Shown here in pieces: positions 1 through 8,055 of a stretch of 33,120 nt of DNA. Made by a program: the position numbers and the translations under genes. Under the pieces are notes generated by a model. It saw only the letters and a list, made by a program, of their open reading frames with translations. It did no database searches and had not been told where the DNA came from. Each line of letters starts with the position of its first letter. Positions within the stretch are counted from its first letter, which is position 1. Location of the stretch: positions 1 through 33,120 of the IMG/VR virus record IMGVR_UViG_3300043786_000297. The stretch is one strand, 5' to 3'. The stretch comes from a virus.

Positions 1-50
1 CCCGTAGGCGTCATCTCTGTCGCTAACTGATTAATTTTTTTTGATTCCAT
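1..50 (-). CDS. Tail fibre gene, 5' end only (variant allele)
   Basis: The ATG at 48-50 overlaps the TAA stop (50-52) of the upstream neck gene as TAATG, and about 16 codons remain before the window ends. The first 11 residues (MESKKINQLAT) equal those of the full-length fibre gene starting at 33039, but the following residues differ (EMTPTG here, NVSPQT there). It is the same locus reached from the other contig end, carrying a different sequence. It is truncated by the window edge, so nothing more can be said about this version. Confidence 0.8.
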   Translation of the reverse strand, partial: MESKKINQLATEMTPT

Positions 51-131
51 TAATAAGTATAATTTGTAGGCACCTGGCACCTGTTGTTTATAAATGGTAA
101 ATTCAAAGTAATATCACACTTGACACCTGCT
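18..131. repeat. Terminal overlap, left copy (matches 33007-33120)
   Basis: Bases 18-131 align without gaps to 33007-33120 with four mismatches (27, 30, 42 and 74). The last 57 bases are identical. Each mismatch falls in a codon third position and is synonymous in either the fibre or the neck gene. This is best explained by a circular or circularly permuted genome whose contig ends overlap but come from different strains. Confidence 0.85.
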
Positions 132-499
132 AAAAAATCAGGATCAGATTCCGTAAAATATGTAATTGGAATGTTATCCCCGCAAGTCCAAGTAACTATC
201 CCATAATCTAAAGGATATCTTAATTGAGCAATAAAATCTTGTGCTACCAATGTTTGATCTGATAAAACTTCCGTTTCGTTTGTTTCCTCTGATAGCATCC
301 TATCCATAAAGTAAAAACTAAAATTATAATCTATTTCCTTAGCACCTATTGTAGCACCCGTTAACGTAAAAAACATAGCAGGATAAGTAACCTCGCCATT
401 GCTTAAACGTTCCCAGACATCGCCAAAATAAACAAAATTAATCTGTTCGTGGTCGTTTCCTATCTTTGTCAGTTCTTTGACTATTTGGTTTAATGTCAT
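50..499 (-). CDS. Neck or tail-completion-like structural protein (149 aa)
   Basis: The protein is soluble and mixed alpha/beta, with no signal peptide or membrane helix. It begins with a helix (MTLNQIVKEL) and ends in a beta-rich segment (GVKCDITLNLPF). It lies after the portal and connector genes and directly before the fibre, ending in a TAATG overlap with the fibre start. That position fits a head-tail joining or tail terminator protein, but the role is inferred from context and size only. The 3' 80 bases occur again at the right edge of the window with a single synonymous change. Confidence 0.5.
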   Translation of the reverse strand: MTLNQIVKELTKIGNDHEQINFVYFGDVWERLSNGEVTYPAMFFTLTGATIGAKEIDYNFSFYFMDRMLSEETNETEVLSDQTLVAQDFIAQLRYPLDYGIVTWTCGDNIPITYFTESDPDFLAGVKCDITLNLPFINNRCQVPTNYTY

Positions 500-566
500 T
501 CTTTTTTGCTTTTTCCAAATAAACTTTTAGCTTATTTTGGTTTTTTATAGTTACTTGTTTACTCAT
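438..566 (-). CDS. Small basic protein overlapping the neck gene (42 aa)
   Basis: The ATG at 564-566 directly follows the stop of the connector gene (568-570), filling an otherwise empty 68-base gap. The product (MSKQVTIKNQ...) is a lysine-rich helix with a basic, probably disordered C-terminus. Its last 62 bases overlap the start of the neck gene in another frame. The first ~22 codons are therefore the independent part and the C-terminus could be a by-product of the overlap. The function is unknown. Confidence 0.45.
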   Translation of the reverse strand: MSKQVTIKNQNKLKVYLEKAKKNDIKPNSQRTDKDRKRPRTD

Positions 567-567
567 A

Positions 568-1161
568 TTAGCAGCATCCAATATTACCCTGATACCTTTC
601 CTCGAATGTTTTTTTATTTTTCCCGTCGTAATCATCATTGCAGCAAGCATCCCCTAAATACATTGAAACCGTGTAACCTTCATTATCAGGCTTGATTGAA
701 TCAATGCCGCTACCAAAGTTTAAGTAGTTAGGATATAAAGCATTGTTTTGTTTTAGGTATTTAATTAACCTTTGCTTGTAAAATTCTGCTCTTGCCTTGT
801 ATCTATTTGCCACGTCAATCATATCTTGCATTGAAGGACTTTCTTGATTCTCGCCCGTCTTTCTTAAAAGCCCTTTGTTGTAAAACTGAAAAGACAATCC
901 CTGTGGTAATTCAGACATTACAAAATAGATTAATGTATCTACTATGTAATCATCTAATAAAGTCGTTTGTAAATTTGTGTATGTATTGGTATCAACCGCC
1001 GTTTGTAATTCATTGTAAAGTGCTGATCCTAAAGCAGGCAAAATATACATATCTTGCGCCGTCTTGATTTCAGGCAATACTAATTTTTCATCTACGTTTG
1101 CGTGTAATCCTGTTCTGTCCTTAATTGACTGAACTGATATAAATAAAGTATTCTTGCTCAT
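568..1161 (-). CDS. Head-tail connector-like protein (197 aa)
   Basis: The start is the ATG at 1159-1161, which overlaps the portal stop (1161-1163) as TAATG. An in-frame ATG at 1206 would lie inside the portal gene and is less likely. The protein is mainly helical with an N-terminal SVQSIKDRTGL segment and a C-terminus containing paired cysteines (ACCNDDYD and a final CC). A helical protein of about 200 aa immediately after the portal is where gp6-type head completion proteins are normally encoded. No diagnostic motif is visible, so the name rests on position and shape. Confidence 0.5.
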   Translation of the reverse strand: MSKNTLFISVQSIKDRTGLHANVDEKLVLPEIKTAQDMYILPALGSALYNELQTAVDTNTYTNLQTTLLDDYIVDTLIYFVMSELPQGLSFQFYNKGLLRKTGENQESPSMQDMIDVANRYKARAEFYKQRLIKYLKQNNALYPNYLNFGSGIDSIKPDNEGYTVSMYLGDACCNDDYDGKNKKTFEERYQGNIGCC

Positions 1162-2957
1162 TATTTTTTTCTTGTTACTATGTTTGAAACCCATTGATGT
1201 CTGCACTCTGGGCTATGTTTGCCACTTGATTCTGTGTACCAACCGCCTTTACGATCCCAAACCGAATAACCTAACCTTGCACTCATTAACTCTATTTCGC
1301 TACGGCTATATAGCTTTTTTGCTTCTAATAAAGCCACACAAAAAGGACGGCTTGTATCTATGTCTGATTTACTAAATCCAGATCTCCATTCATAGGAATA
1401 TCTAATAAGCAACTCCGTTGTCTGTGGCTTAATTTTTTCTAAAATATTCTTTAAAGGCTCTGTCAAAGTATGCTCCGTGATCACATTTTCATCAATCCCT
1501 GTTCCTATTGTGTATTGTTTTGGTTGGATATGCCCGTCATCAATCAATTTTTTAATCACTTGATTGATAGTATCCACGTTTTGATCTAAGGTAGTCGCCA
1601 AAACTTCTGGCGTTATTCTTTTATCCTTAGCCATTAAATCAAGCACATTCGCTTGTAATTGGTTTACCTCTGCAAATAACTGATATTCAGAATCGTCATT
1701 AAAGCGCGTTCTTGACTTCCAAATATTGTATGAAGCCTTATCCTCGCCAAACTCAAAAAATACGCTAAAATCGTCCTTAAATTGCGCAGATTGGACAACT
1801 GTAACCGCTTCCTCTGGTGCTTGATATTTACTCATATCAATACCCGCCTTTTCAAGCAACCATTCTTTTGGTGCAATCTCTTTTAAAAGATTTTCTGTAA
1901 ACTCAAATCCAATCGGCTCTGTTGGAATAATATGTAATTCTGCGTCCTCAATGCCTCTGTACTTAAATAGCATATTAAATACACCTTCAAGGTGCATTTG
2001 CTTACTATTAACGTAAGTATTTTTAAAAATCTCATATCCGTCGCGCATTTCCGAACGGCTACCTAATTTACCCGCTTCTGCAATACCAAAGATTGAAGGC
2101 GTTGTAATTTGATGTCCGCAGAAAATATTAGTTTGAATTAGCATATCCACACGCCCAAAATCTTCTTTTGTAATATCAGAAGTTCCCAGATCATCAACGA
2201 TAGGCTTTCTTGCACTATCATTTACGAAAGCTAAAATAAACTTCTTGCCATCTGATCCGCTAAATCTATTTGTAAAGCGTTTTTCAATATTGCGCTTTTC
2301 ATCATCCGAAGGATCGCCATTAGGTAAAGTAATAAGTTTACTTGCAGAAAACCCTGTCTGTGCATTAGCTAAAACGTGCTTAGATATTTCAATATCTGAT
2401 TCTATGTAATTAAGCGCACCAAAGTAACCTGGCAAAGAATAATAACCCATATTTGGGCGGTATTCTTTAATATAAAGGATTTGCTTGCCGTATGGATTAG
2501 CAGGATTAAAAGCAGGGTAAACCTCCGCCTTTTCTGCCCTATCCCCCCAATCTTCCTTATACCAAAATTGTGTATTGTCTTTATTGGTACGAATCTTAGT
2601 GTAATCACAATGCCATATTTCAACCAATTGACCTGTAACTGACCAAATAATCTCTAAATAATAACCTCCAAATAATTCAGCATCTAAAGACACCTTTCTT
2701 GTTAAATCTTCAAGGCTTTCCATTCTATTAACTTTCTTAATAAAAGGATCTGCCTCTGGACTTCCTGACCAACCATTTGCAGTAATATAATGCACCTTGC
2801 TTTTTATGATAGCATTATGCTTGGCTGACTTATTAAAAAGTTCAACTAAGTAGTTTGGGTAATCGTTGCGATCGCCATACTGAATATATCCTTCGCCTTT
2901 CTTTTCTTTAAATTCAGGCTGCTTGGCTTCCGCAAATGTTAGTACTCTTAAATCCAT
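1161..2957 (-). CDS. Portal protein with C-terminal extension
   Basis: At 598 aa this is the expected length for a phage portal. It forms the dodecameric ring at one capsid vertex through which DNA is packaged. The region around residues 40-380 has the portal pattern: NDYPNYLVELFNKSAKHNAI, a middle wing region, then GHQITTPSIFGI and SRSEMRDGYEIFKN in the stem/crown part. Residues ~430-500 look like a winged-helix segment. The final ~60 residues carry SRPFC, RKGGWY and PECRHQW, resembling the end of MuF-like minor head proteins, so the gene may fuse portal and minor-head functions. It overlaps the 124-aa gene before it by one base (TAATG). Confidence 0.85.
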   Translation of the reverse strand: MDLRVLTFAEAKQPEFKEKKGEGYIQYGDRNDYPNYLVELFNKSAKHNAIIKSKVHYITANGWSGSPEADPFIKKVNRMESLEDLTRKVSLDAELFGGYYLEIIWSVTGQLVEIWHCDYTKIRTNKDNTQFWYKEDWGDRAEKAEVYPAFNPANPYGKQILYIKEYRPNMGYYSLPGYFGALNYIESDIEISKHVLANAQTGFSASKLITLPNGDPSDDEKRNIEKRFTNRFSGSDGKKFILAFVNDSARKPIVDDLGTSDITKEDFGRVDMLIQTNIFCGHQITTPSIFGIAEAGKLGSRSEMRDGYEIFKNTYVNSKQMHLEGVFNMLFKYRGIEDAELHIIPTEPIGFEFTENLLKEIAPKEWLLEKAGIDMSKYQAPEEAVTVVQSAQFKDDFSVFFEFGEDKASYNIWKSRTRFNDDSEYQLFAEVNQLQANVLDLMAKDKRITPEVLATTLDQNVDTINQVIKKLIDDGHIQPKQYTIGTGIDENVITEHTLTEPLKNILEKIKPQTTELLIRYSYEWRSGFSKSDIDTSRPFCVALLEAKKLYSRSEIELMSARLGYSVWDRKGGWYTESSGKHSPECRHQWVSNIVTRKK

Positions 2958-3331
2958 TATTGTCTTATTTTATAAGTGTCCGTTGTAGTATATTCCGTGA
3001 AATTGAAAGGCGTTCCGACTAACTCCATAATCCCTGATTCTAATAAATTTAAACCCGCAGGATTAAGGTTAGATGTACTTGTCTGTTCGTATATATCGTA
3101 ATCATATTGACCATTTAAAGCAGTACTAAAATTAGTATTTGTAACGATACTAAATTCATTGTATCTGTCCTTATATTGGCTTATGTCTGTGTTATTTAAC
3201 CTAACAAATTTAACCTCTGTATTTGCGCTTCTATTAGTAAATACAAACAAATAGTTTGGATTAGTCAATAATTGCTTTTCAGTTAAAGTCAAAATTATGT
3301 TTTGGGTTGATCCTTTTGTTAACCTAATCAT
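2957..3331 (-). CDS. Putative virion structural protein (124 aa)
   Basis: A beta-rich soluble protein starting MIRLTKGSTQNIILTLTEK and containing PNYLFVFTNRS and NGQYDYDIYEQ. It is the first gene after the terminator at 3377-3408 and its stop overlaps the portal start, so it is translationally coupled to the portal. Proteins of this look are frequent in Bacteroidota phage structural modules, but their role is unknown to me. The leader (3332-3376) contains a small TAGCT/AGCTA hairpin at 3343-3356 and no clear promoter. Confidence 0.6.
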   Translation of the reverse strand: MIRLTKGSTQNIILTLTEKQLLTNPNYLFVFTNRSANTEVKFVRLNNTDISQYKDRYNEFSIVTNTNFSTALNGQYDYDIYEQTSTSNLNPAGLNLLESGIMELVGTPFNFTEYTTTDTYKIRQ

Positions 3332-3376
3332 ATAAACTATATAGCTAAAAAGCTAATTTATTGCATATACTACAAT

Positions 3377-3408
3377 AAAAAACCGCCGAACCAATGAAGG
3401 AACGGCGG
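3377..3408 (-). terminator. Intrinsic terminator after the tail-tube-like gene
   Basis: CCGCCG (3383-3388) pairs with CGGCGG (3403-3408) around a 14-nt loop that can add a CC/GG pair. On the minus strand it is followed by six T residues (3377-3382). It lies 26 bases after the stop of the 3434 gene and is strikingly GC-rich for this genome. Confidence 0.8.
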
Positions 3409-3433
3409 CAAACCTATAAACCTATGAAAAAAC

Positions 3434-3955
3434 TTATGCGCCTGCGGTTGTCAATACAGAATAAACTGCTTGTGCAACGCTTGGTGCTAATGCGGCTTCT
3501 GCACCTGTAAAGGTTAAAGTGAATCCACTTCTGTCGCCTTGTGCAGTACCCGTTCCCGCAGTACCGGCAGTTAAATCTAATCCTCTTGTTTTACCAAGAT
3601 ACCAATAATTGCCATTTGAATCTTTTACTACTGCAATCAAAGTATTTTGAGCAAGCAATAAAATTTCGTTTCTTGTAGCGGTTTGTAATTTATTTAATAC
3701 AACCATTAATTCCTGTGCATAAAATACAGTTCCATTCTGTACGTTAGTAGTGATTGTTTGATTCATCATTGATGTATCTTTCACTTGCTCGTATTTGTAG
3801 AATCTTTTACCTGTTGCCTTTGTTAATGTTGTAATCACTCCGCTTGCTTCGGTTGTTGCAGTTACGTTGGCTGCTTCTATGAAATACACTTCCGTAACAC
3901 CGCCTAAGCTATCTCGGCAGTCTAAAGTATATCCAGATGTTAATGCGCACGGCAT
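3434..3955 (-). CDS. Tail-tube-like (major tail) structural protein (173 aa)
   Basis: A cysteine-containing N-terminus (MPCALTSGYTLDCRDSLGG) is followed by alternating beta strands, a threonine-rich stretch and a C-terminal segment (GDRSGFTLTFTGAEAALAP). Small, Thr/Gly/Ala-rich beta proteins of this size that repeat in the virion are typical of major tail proteins. The gene stands alone between two terminators (after the capsid gene and after itself), which suits a product needed in high copy. The identity is inferred. A capsid decoration protein is the main alternative, because the gene follows the capsid gene. Confidence 0.55.
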   Translation of the reverse strand: MPCALTSGYTLDCRDSLGGVTEVYFIEAANVTATTEASGVITTLTKATGKRFYKYEQVKDTSMMNQTITTNVQNGTVFYAQELMVVLNKLQTATRNEILLLAQNTLIAVVKDSNGNYWYLGKTRGLDLTAGTAGTGTAQGDRSGFTLTFTGAEAALAPSVAQAVYSVLTTAGA

Positions 3956-3966
3956 AATATATAATT

Positions 3967-4005
3967 TAAAATTTTATTAAAAATGGGGGGCGATTAAACC
4001 CCCCA
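3967..4005 (-). terminator. Intrinsic terminator after the major capsid gene
   Basis: A seven-base stem (3984-3990 with 3999-4005, including GGGGGG/CCCCCC) closes an 8-nt loop. On the minus strand it is followed by ATTTTTAATAAAATTTT. It begins a few bases after the capsid stop codon and would reduce read-through into the tail-tube-like gene. Confidence 0.75.
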
Positions 4006-4009
4006 ATAA

Positions 4010-4963
4010 TTATGCTAAGATAAACTTAACGATCTCATCTGGGAACGCTACGTTTACACCCATTTTGAATTCACTTACAAAACGAACTTGATCAGCTTCT
4101 TTTGCGTAGAAAATTTCAAACTTCTCTTCCTCGTTCAATAAATCTGTTCCTAAGAACAAGTTAGATAAACGCATTGCGTAAACCTTGTTAGTTCCGTTCA
4201 AACCTGCAAGTGCTACAACTTTGATCATAGTACCTGGTAATACGAACTCGCTATCAGCTTTTACATCAATTGAATAATGGAACTGATTTGCGTTCTTTAA
4301 TGCAATAGTGTAAGTTCTAAATACGTCTTGACCACAGAAGATAGTCATATCATCAGCAGCTACAACTTGTGCAGGGATTGCTTGATATACACCATCAAAA
4401 ATGCTGATTACATTACCAGCAGTAATTGTGCTTAAAGGCGCACCACTGATAAAAGTAGAAGCGTTAGCAGCTACAACACCTGTTGCAGCACCAATTAACT
4501 TAACAAGCCCGTCAAATTTAGATAGATTCGCATTGCCAGACGTTGTATCGCCCTGCCATAACGCAGTTTCTAATTGAGCAGCGATTGTTTTTGCTTTCTT
4601 CTCAGCAAATTCTTGCTCAAAAGGAATTGAATCATACATTGATCCTGTTGGTAATGCTTTTTGTAAGTACTTAGATTCCAAGTCTTTAGGACATAAAGAT
4701 TCGTTTACTTTAATTTTTCCAACTGTTACTGTTCTTTGAGTAAAAGTTGTAGAACCAGATGCGTTAAATCCGCAAGATCCACCTGCTTGGAAGATCGCGT
4801 CTGTGTCCATAATGTTAATCGTTTCAGCAGACTTTACGCCCACCATAACGTTACCTGCGCTTTTAATTAAAGCTGCGGTTTTTGCTCCTAATACAGAATC
4901 AGTTACCAATAAGGCTTCGTTTTGCTCTGTATAAGCTGCTAATGCGTCTACGTTAAATGCCAT
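4010..4963 (-). CDS. Major capsid protein
   Basis: A soluble 317-aa protein with no membrane segments. A helical N-terminus (MAFNVDALAAYTEQNEALL) leads to a long beta/alpha body with GSMYDSIPFEQEFAEKKAKT, a spine-like helix (KTIAAQLETALWQGD) and a C-terminal domain ending SEFKMGVNVAFPDEIVKFI. This matches the size and layout of HK97-fold capsid subunits. The upstream scaffold and prohead protease genes and the terminator directly after it are the expected context. No long N-terminal delta domain is present, consistent with the separate scaffold gene. Confidence 0.85.
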   Translation of the reverse strand: MAFNVDALAAYTEQNEALLVTDSVLGAKTAALIKSAGNVMVGVKSAETINIMDTDAIFQAGGSCGFNASGSTTFTQRTVTVGKIKVNESLCPKDLESKYLQKALPTGSMYDSIPFEQEFAEKKAKTIAAQLETALWQGDTTSGNANLSKFDGLVKLIGAATGVVAANASTFISGAPLSTITAGNVISIFDGVYQAIPAQVVAADDMTIFCGQDVFRTYTIALKNANQFHYSIDVKADSEFVLPGTMIKVVALAGLNGTNKVYAMRLSNLFLGTDLLNEEEKFEIFYAKEADQVRFVSEFKMGVNVAFPDEIVKFILA

Positions 4964-4975
4964 TGTTATTAATTT

Positions 4976-5584
4976 TTATTTGTTTAAAATTGCGTTTCTA
5001 TATTTTTCTAATCTTTGTTCTTTAATGCCCTTTGTATTTACAAACTCATTAAAGCTATTTGGTTTTTTAATAGGATCTTCGCTTGGCGTATTTGAAAGTG
5101 CTTCGATTAATTCAGCTACTTGTGCAAATCCTTGCTTAACCTTATCTTCTAAATCCAAAACTTTTGCGTCAGATACATTCTTAGCTTCAATTAATTCAGC
5201 AATCTTTGCTTCAAATTGTTCAGCCATTTCTTGAATCTTTTTATCTTTGTAATCTGCTCCCGCTTCAACTTCTGTATCAACTTCTGGACTTGCTTCTACT
5301 ACTTTAGTTTCAATAGCGGTAATTTTTCCGTTCTCGTCTAAAGTAATTTCTGATCCGTCCATTAATTCGTGATCCCCTGCCGGTGCAGGTTGCCCTTCAA
5401 TAGTTACTAAACCGCCAATCTCTAAAGCTGAAATCTCAACCTTAGTTCCGTCCATTAATGAATATTCTGCCATTTCAACCTTAGTTTCCTCAACTTTAGG
5501 GTTATTAGCTTCATCTTCTTTAACAGGCGCAGCATTGTCCTCAAACAAAGCCTTAATTTTTAAAATTGCTTCCTGTGCGTTCAT
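4976..5584 (-). CDS. Capsid scaffolding protein
   Basis: A 202-aa acidic protein between the protease and the capsid gene. The N-terminal half contains two related segments built on LMDGTKVEI and LMDGSEITL, separated by GLVTIEGQPAPAGDHE. The C-terminal half (about 105-160) is a charged coiled coil (KKIQEMAEQFEAKIAEL and onwards). The last ~35 residues are basic and probably contact the capsid. Composition, coiled coil and position match scaffolds that the protease digests during prohead maturation. The 38-base gap upstream holds a hairpin at the end of the protease gene. Confidence 0.75.
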   Translation of the reverse strand: MNAQEAILKIKALFEDNAAPVKEDEANNPKVEETKVEMAEYSLMDGTKVEISALEIGGLVTIEGQPAPAGDHELMDGSEITLDENGKITAIETKVVEASPEVDTEVEAGADYKDKKIQEMAEQFEAKIAELIEAKNVSDAKVLDLEDKVKQGFAQVAELIEALSNTPSEDPIKKPNSFNEFVNTKGIKEQRLEKYRNAILNK

Positions 5585-5610
5585 ACTTTTTTTATTATAT
5601 AGTTAAAAAA

Positions 5611-5639
5611 TAAATAGTTTATCACTTAACTTGTGATAA
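5611..5639 (-). terminator. Hairpin over the prohead protease stop, weak terminator
   Basis: TTATCAC (5619-5625) pairs with GTGATAA (5633-5639) around a 7-nt loop. It covers the protease stop codon (5622-5624) and is followed on the minus strand by an A/T-rich tract with six T residues. The stem is AT-rich and the T tract is not immediate, so it may attenuate rather than terminate. Confidence 0.4.
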
Positions 5640-6215
5640 TATTTTTTTGATTGCATCAACCATAGACGCAACCTTGTTTACTTCCTTCGGTTTGTAGGTA
5701 AATAACCCCTCTACGCTGAATCCCATTATATCCCCGTTTTTAACCTTAGCCCAAGCCTCGTCATTATCCACGATCATAGATCCAAACCAACTGCCAACAG
5801 GCGCATCTTCAAAGCCTTTCATTGGCATAATACCACGCGAAGGATCTGATATAAAACTTTCAAATAAAGTAACGCCCTCAAATTGTTGGTTAGAATCGTG
5901 CATTAAATTTACATTGCTCTGGAATCCTTTTTTAAAAAACTTCTGAACAATTTTAAGAATAGTGTCTGAACTAAAAGCCACATAGTAATCGCCATAAGTA
6001 GCATCAGACCTAAAAATAGGCGTATCAGCCAACATAATAGCACCCGAAATAATACGGCGATCTTCATTTGTTACCTCAAATTTTTGGGTTTTATTAAAAG
6101 CGTTCCAATTCTTTTGTATTGCAGGACGATCAACTAATGCAATGAAATCAACTTGTGAATCATCTTCTATGCTATCCGTAATGTCCAACATATAAATAGG
6201 TATCTCTGTATTCAT
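5622..6215 (-). CDS. Prohead maturation protease, XkdF/S78-like
   Basis: A 197-aa serine protease that processes scaffold and capsid during head maturation. The probable catalytic histidine is His106 in NLMHDS, and the serine is Ser167 in GFSVEG. Between them lies APVGSWFGSMIVDNDEAWAK, typical of the XkdF family. The N-terminal DFIALVDRPAIQKNWNAF segment is also characteristic. It is encoded directly before scaffold and capsid. The start ATG at 6213-6215 is preceded by an A/T leader without Shine-Dalgarno; the tape measure gene ends 35 bases upstream. Confidence 0.85.
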   Translation of the reverse strand: MNTEIPIYMLDITDSIEDDSQVDFIALVDRPAIQKNWNAFNKTQKFEVTNEDRRIISGAIMLADTPIFRSDATYGDYYVAFSSDTILKIVQKFFKKGFQSNVNLMHDSNQQFEGVTLFESFISDPSRGIMPMKGFEDAPVGSWFGSMIVDNDEAWAKVKNGDIMGFSVEGLFTYKPKEVNKVASMVDAIKKILSQVK

Positions 6216-6249
6216 ATCTTTAAATAGTTTATTTGTGAATATTTATCGT

Positions 6250-8055
6250 TTAACTAAATCTTGCCCTTTGTCTTATGGCTGCCATTCTTTGCTGATTGCC
6301 TGTTATATCTGTTTCAATAACGTATGCCCTGACTGCTTGATTGCCTAAATCATTTATTGATTCTCTGCTTATATTTGTAGTTTGAGCAACAGGTAATTGT
6401 GGAATCATTGGGGCTTGGGTTGATATTGCAGGAACTGAACTTGTACCTGTGCCACCATTTCCCGCTTGATTAATTTGTTGAATACCATTTACAGAAGCAG
6501 CAATAACAGAAGCAATAGACAACGCGCCACCAATTCTTGAAGGAATAAAAGCAGGGTTAGGAATGCCTGGCGGTAAAATAGCGGGAACGGTGTTCATCTG
6601 TGTAATAATCTTAGCAATAGCTGCACCTTTCTCAATTAATAAACCCGCGATTGCAACTGACTTATTTTTCCCTGCTATCTGTCCTAATAAATTACCTGCT
6701 TGTTCTGCAAATCCAAGATATTGTAATTCCATTGCAGTTTTTGCTTCTTGTTCAGCTTTTTTACTTGCAGTAATATCCTTATCAATATCCTGCTCTTGCT
6801 TTGCATATTTAGCAATAATCTCTAATCTTTCCTTTTCTGAAAGTTCTAAATTTGATAATTCTATTGCTTTTTGTTCTGCAATATATGCTTCCTTATTAGC
6901 TAATCTTTGTTGATCTGCTTCAAAATCAATATCTAATAAATCATTTTCGTAATCTATATCTGTTATTAGGTTTTGTATATTTTGAAAATCTAATGCTCTT
7001 TTTTTCTCTGCCCTTTCCTCATCAAGCTGCATTAATCGTTGTTGAAGTTCCGTATCAAATTGTTCGTAAGCCCTTGCGTCTGCTTGTGCTTTTTCAATCC
7101 TTGCTTTTTCCTCTGCTTCCCTTTTATCTGATGCATCTTTTCTTTCTTTAGCAGCCGTTTCATTTGCTTTCTTAATTCTATTGGCTTCGTTTAAATCTAA
7201 TACTTGCAATTCCGTATTTAAGTCAGCCCTTTTTTGTCTTTCCTCGTCCGTTGTATCTTTTACTAATTTTATTTGATTTAAAATCCTTTCTCTTTTTTTC
7301 TTATATATTTCATCCTCTTTACCACCTTGTGCTTCTAAAATCTTAATTTGATTGTCTATTGCCTTATTTGAAGTTTCTATACTTAATTTGAAATTATCTT
7401 GCACCCTTGCTGCTTCGCTTGTAATACCAACAAAATCAGTTATTCCCTGAACGATATTTTTAATTTGATTGCCAAATTCAATTAAGCCTGGAAATAAATT
7501 AGTTAAAGTTTCTTTTACTTTCTCAAAGTTTGCTATTAGTAAACCCAATCCAACGGCTAATGCACCAACCCCTGTTGCTATTATTGCGCCTCTTAATGTA
7601 CTAAATGCGCTTACAACTTGCGTTCTAATAACGGCACCTAATTGCTTAAAGCTATCAATGCTTTCCCCTACTGCTTGTAAGCCTTGAGATAAAGCCATAG
7701 CACTTTGAACTTTTACTAAAGTTTTTTGCAAGTCCTCACTTTCAGATCCAAATAATGCCATAGCACCTTGAACGGCTGCAAATCCACCCGCAACGCCAGA
7801 TAAGGATGCCGTTAATGCTTTAAACTTTGCATCTGGATTAAAGGCTTCTGTTAATGCTCTTGCATCCCCAATCCTATCCCTTAATTCTGCTGCCCTTTTT
7901 GCTGCCTCAATAGCTTCCTTAGATGTCGCACCGAACTTGTCTGATAATTTAACTACATCCGCCTGCGCTTCTCTTAATTGTGATTTAAGTGATCCGATGG
8001 ATTTACCTGCCTGATCCGTATTGACATTTATGTTTAAATCTAAATTCTGTGCCAT
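6250..8055 (-). CDS. Tail tape measure protein
   Basis: A 601-aa protein with the tape measure layout. The N-terminal coiled region contains SIGSLKSQLREAQADVVKL. A hydrophobic glycine/alanine segment follows at about residues 155-180 (IIATGVGALAVGLGLLIANF), then a long charged coiled coil (about 230-445) rich in E, K, A and Q, and a small-residue-rich hydrophobic C-terminal region. Tape measures span the tail lumen and set its length. At about 1.5 angstrom per residue this predicts a tail near 90 nm. The start overlaps the stop of the minor tail gene (TAATG). Its position after the minor tail genes and before the capsid genes is unusual. Confidence 0.85.
   Translation of the reverse strand: MAQNLDLNINVNTDQAGKSIGSLKSQLREAQADVVKLSDKFGATSKEAIEAAKRAAELRDRIGDARALTEAFNPDAKFKALTASLSGVAGGFAAVQGAMALFGSESEDLQKTLVKVQSAMALSQGLQAVGESIDSFKQLGAVIRTQVVSAFSTLRGAIIATGVGALAVGLGLLIANFEKVKETLTNLFPGLIEFGNQIKNIVQGITDFVGITSEAARVQDNFKLSIETSNKAIDNQIKILEAQGGKEDEIYKKKRERILNQIKLVKDTTDEERQKRADLNTELQVLDLNEANRIKKANETAAKERKDASDKREAEEKARIEKAQADARAYEQFDTELQQRLMQLDEERAEKKRALDFQNIQNLITDIDYENDLLDIDFEADQQRLANKEAYIAEQKAIELSNLELSEKERLEIIAKYAKQEQDIDKDITASKKAEQEAKTAMELQYLGFAEQAGNLLGQIAGKNKSVAIAGLLIEKGAAIAKIITQMNTVPAILPPGIPNPAFIPSRIGGALSIASVIAASVNGIQQINQAGNGGTGTSSVPAISTQAPMIPQLPVAQTTNISRESINDLGNQAVRAYVIETDITGNQQRMAAIRQRARFS

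Noticed and set aside
792-1375. Plus-strand open frames (for example 792-1067 and 1154-1375, with many similar ones elsewhere)
   Set aside because: They are antisense to well-supported minus-strand genes, show low-complexity or cysteine/phenylalanine-rich products and have no domain signals.
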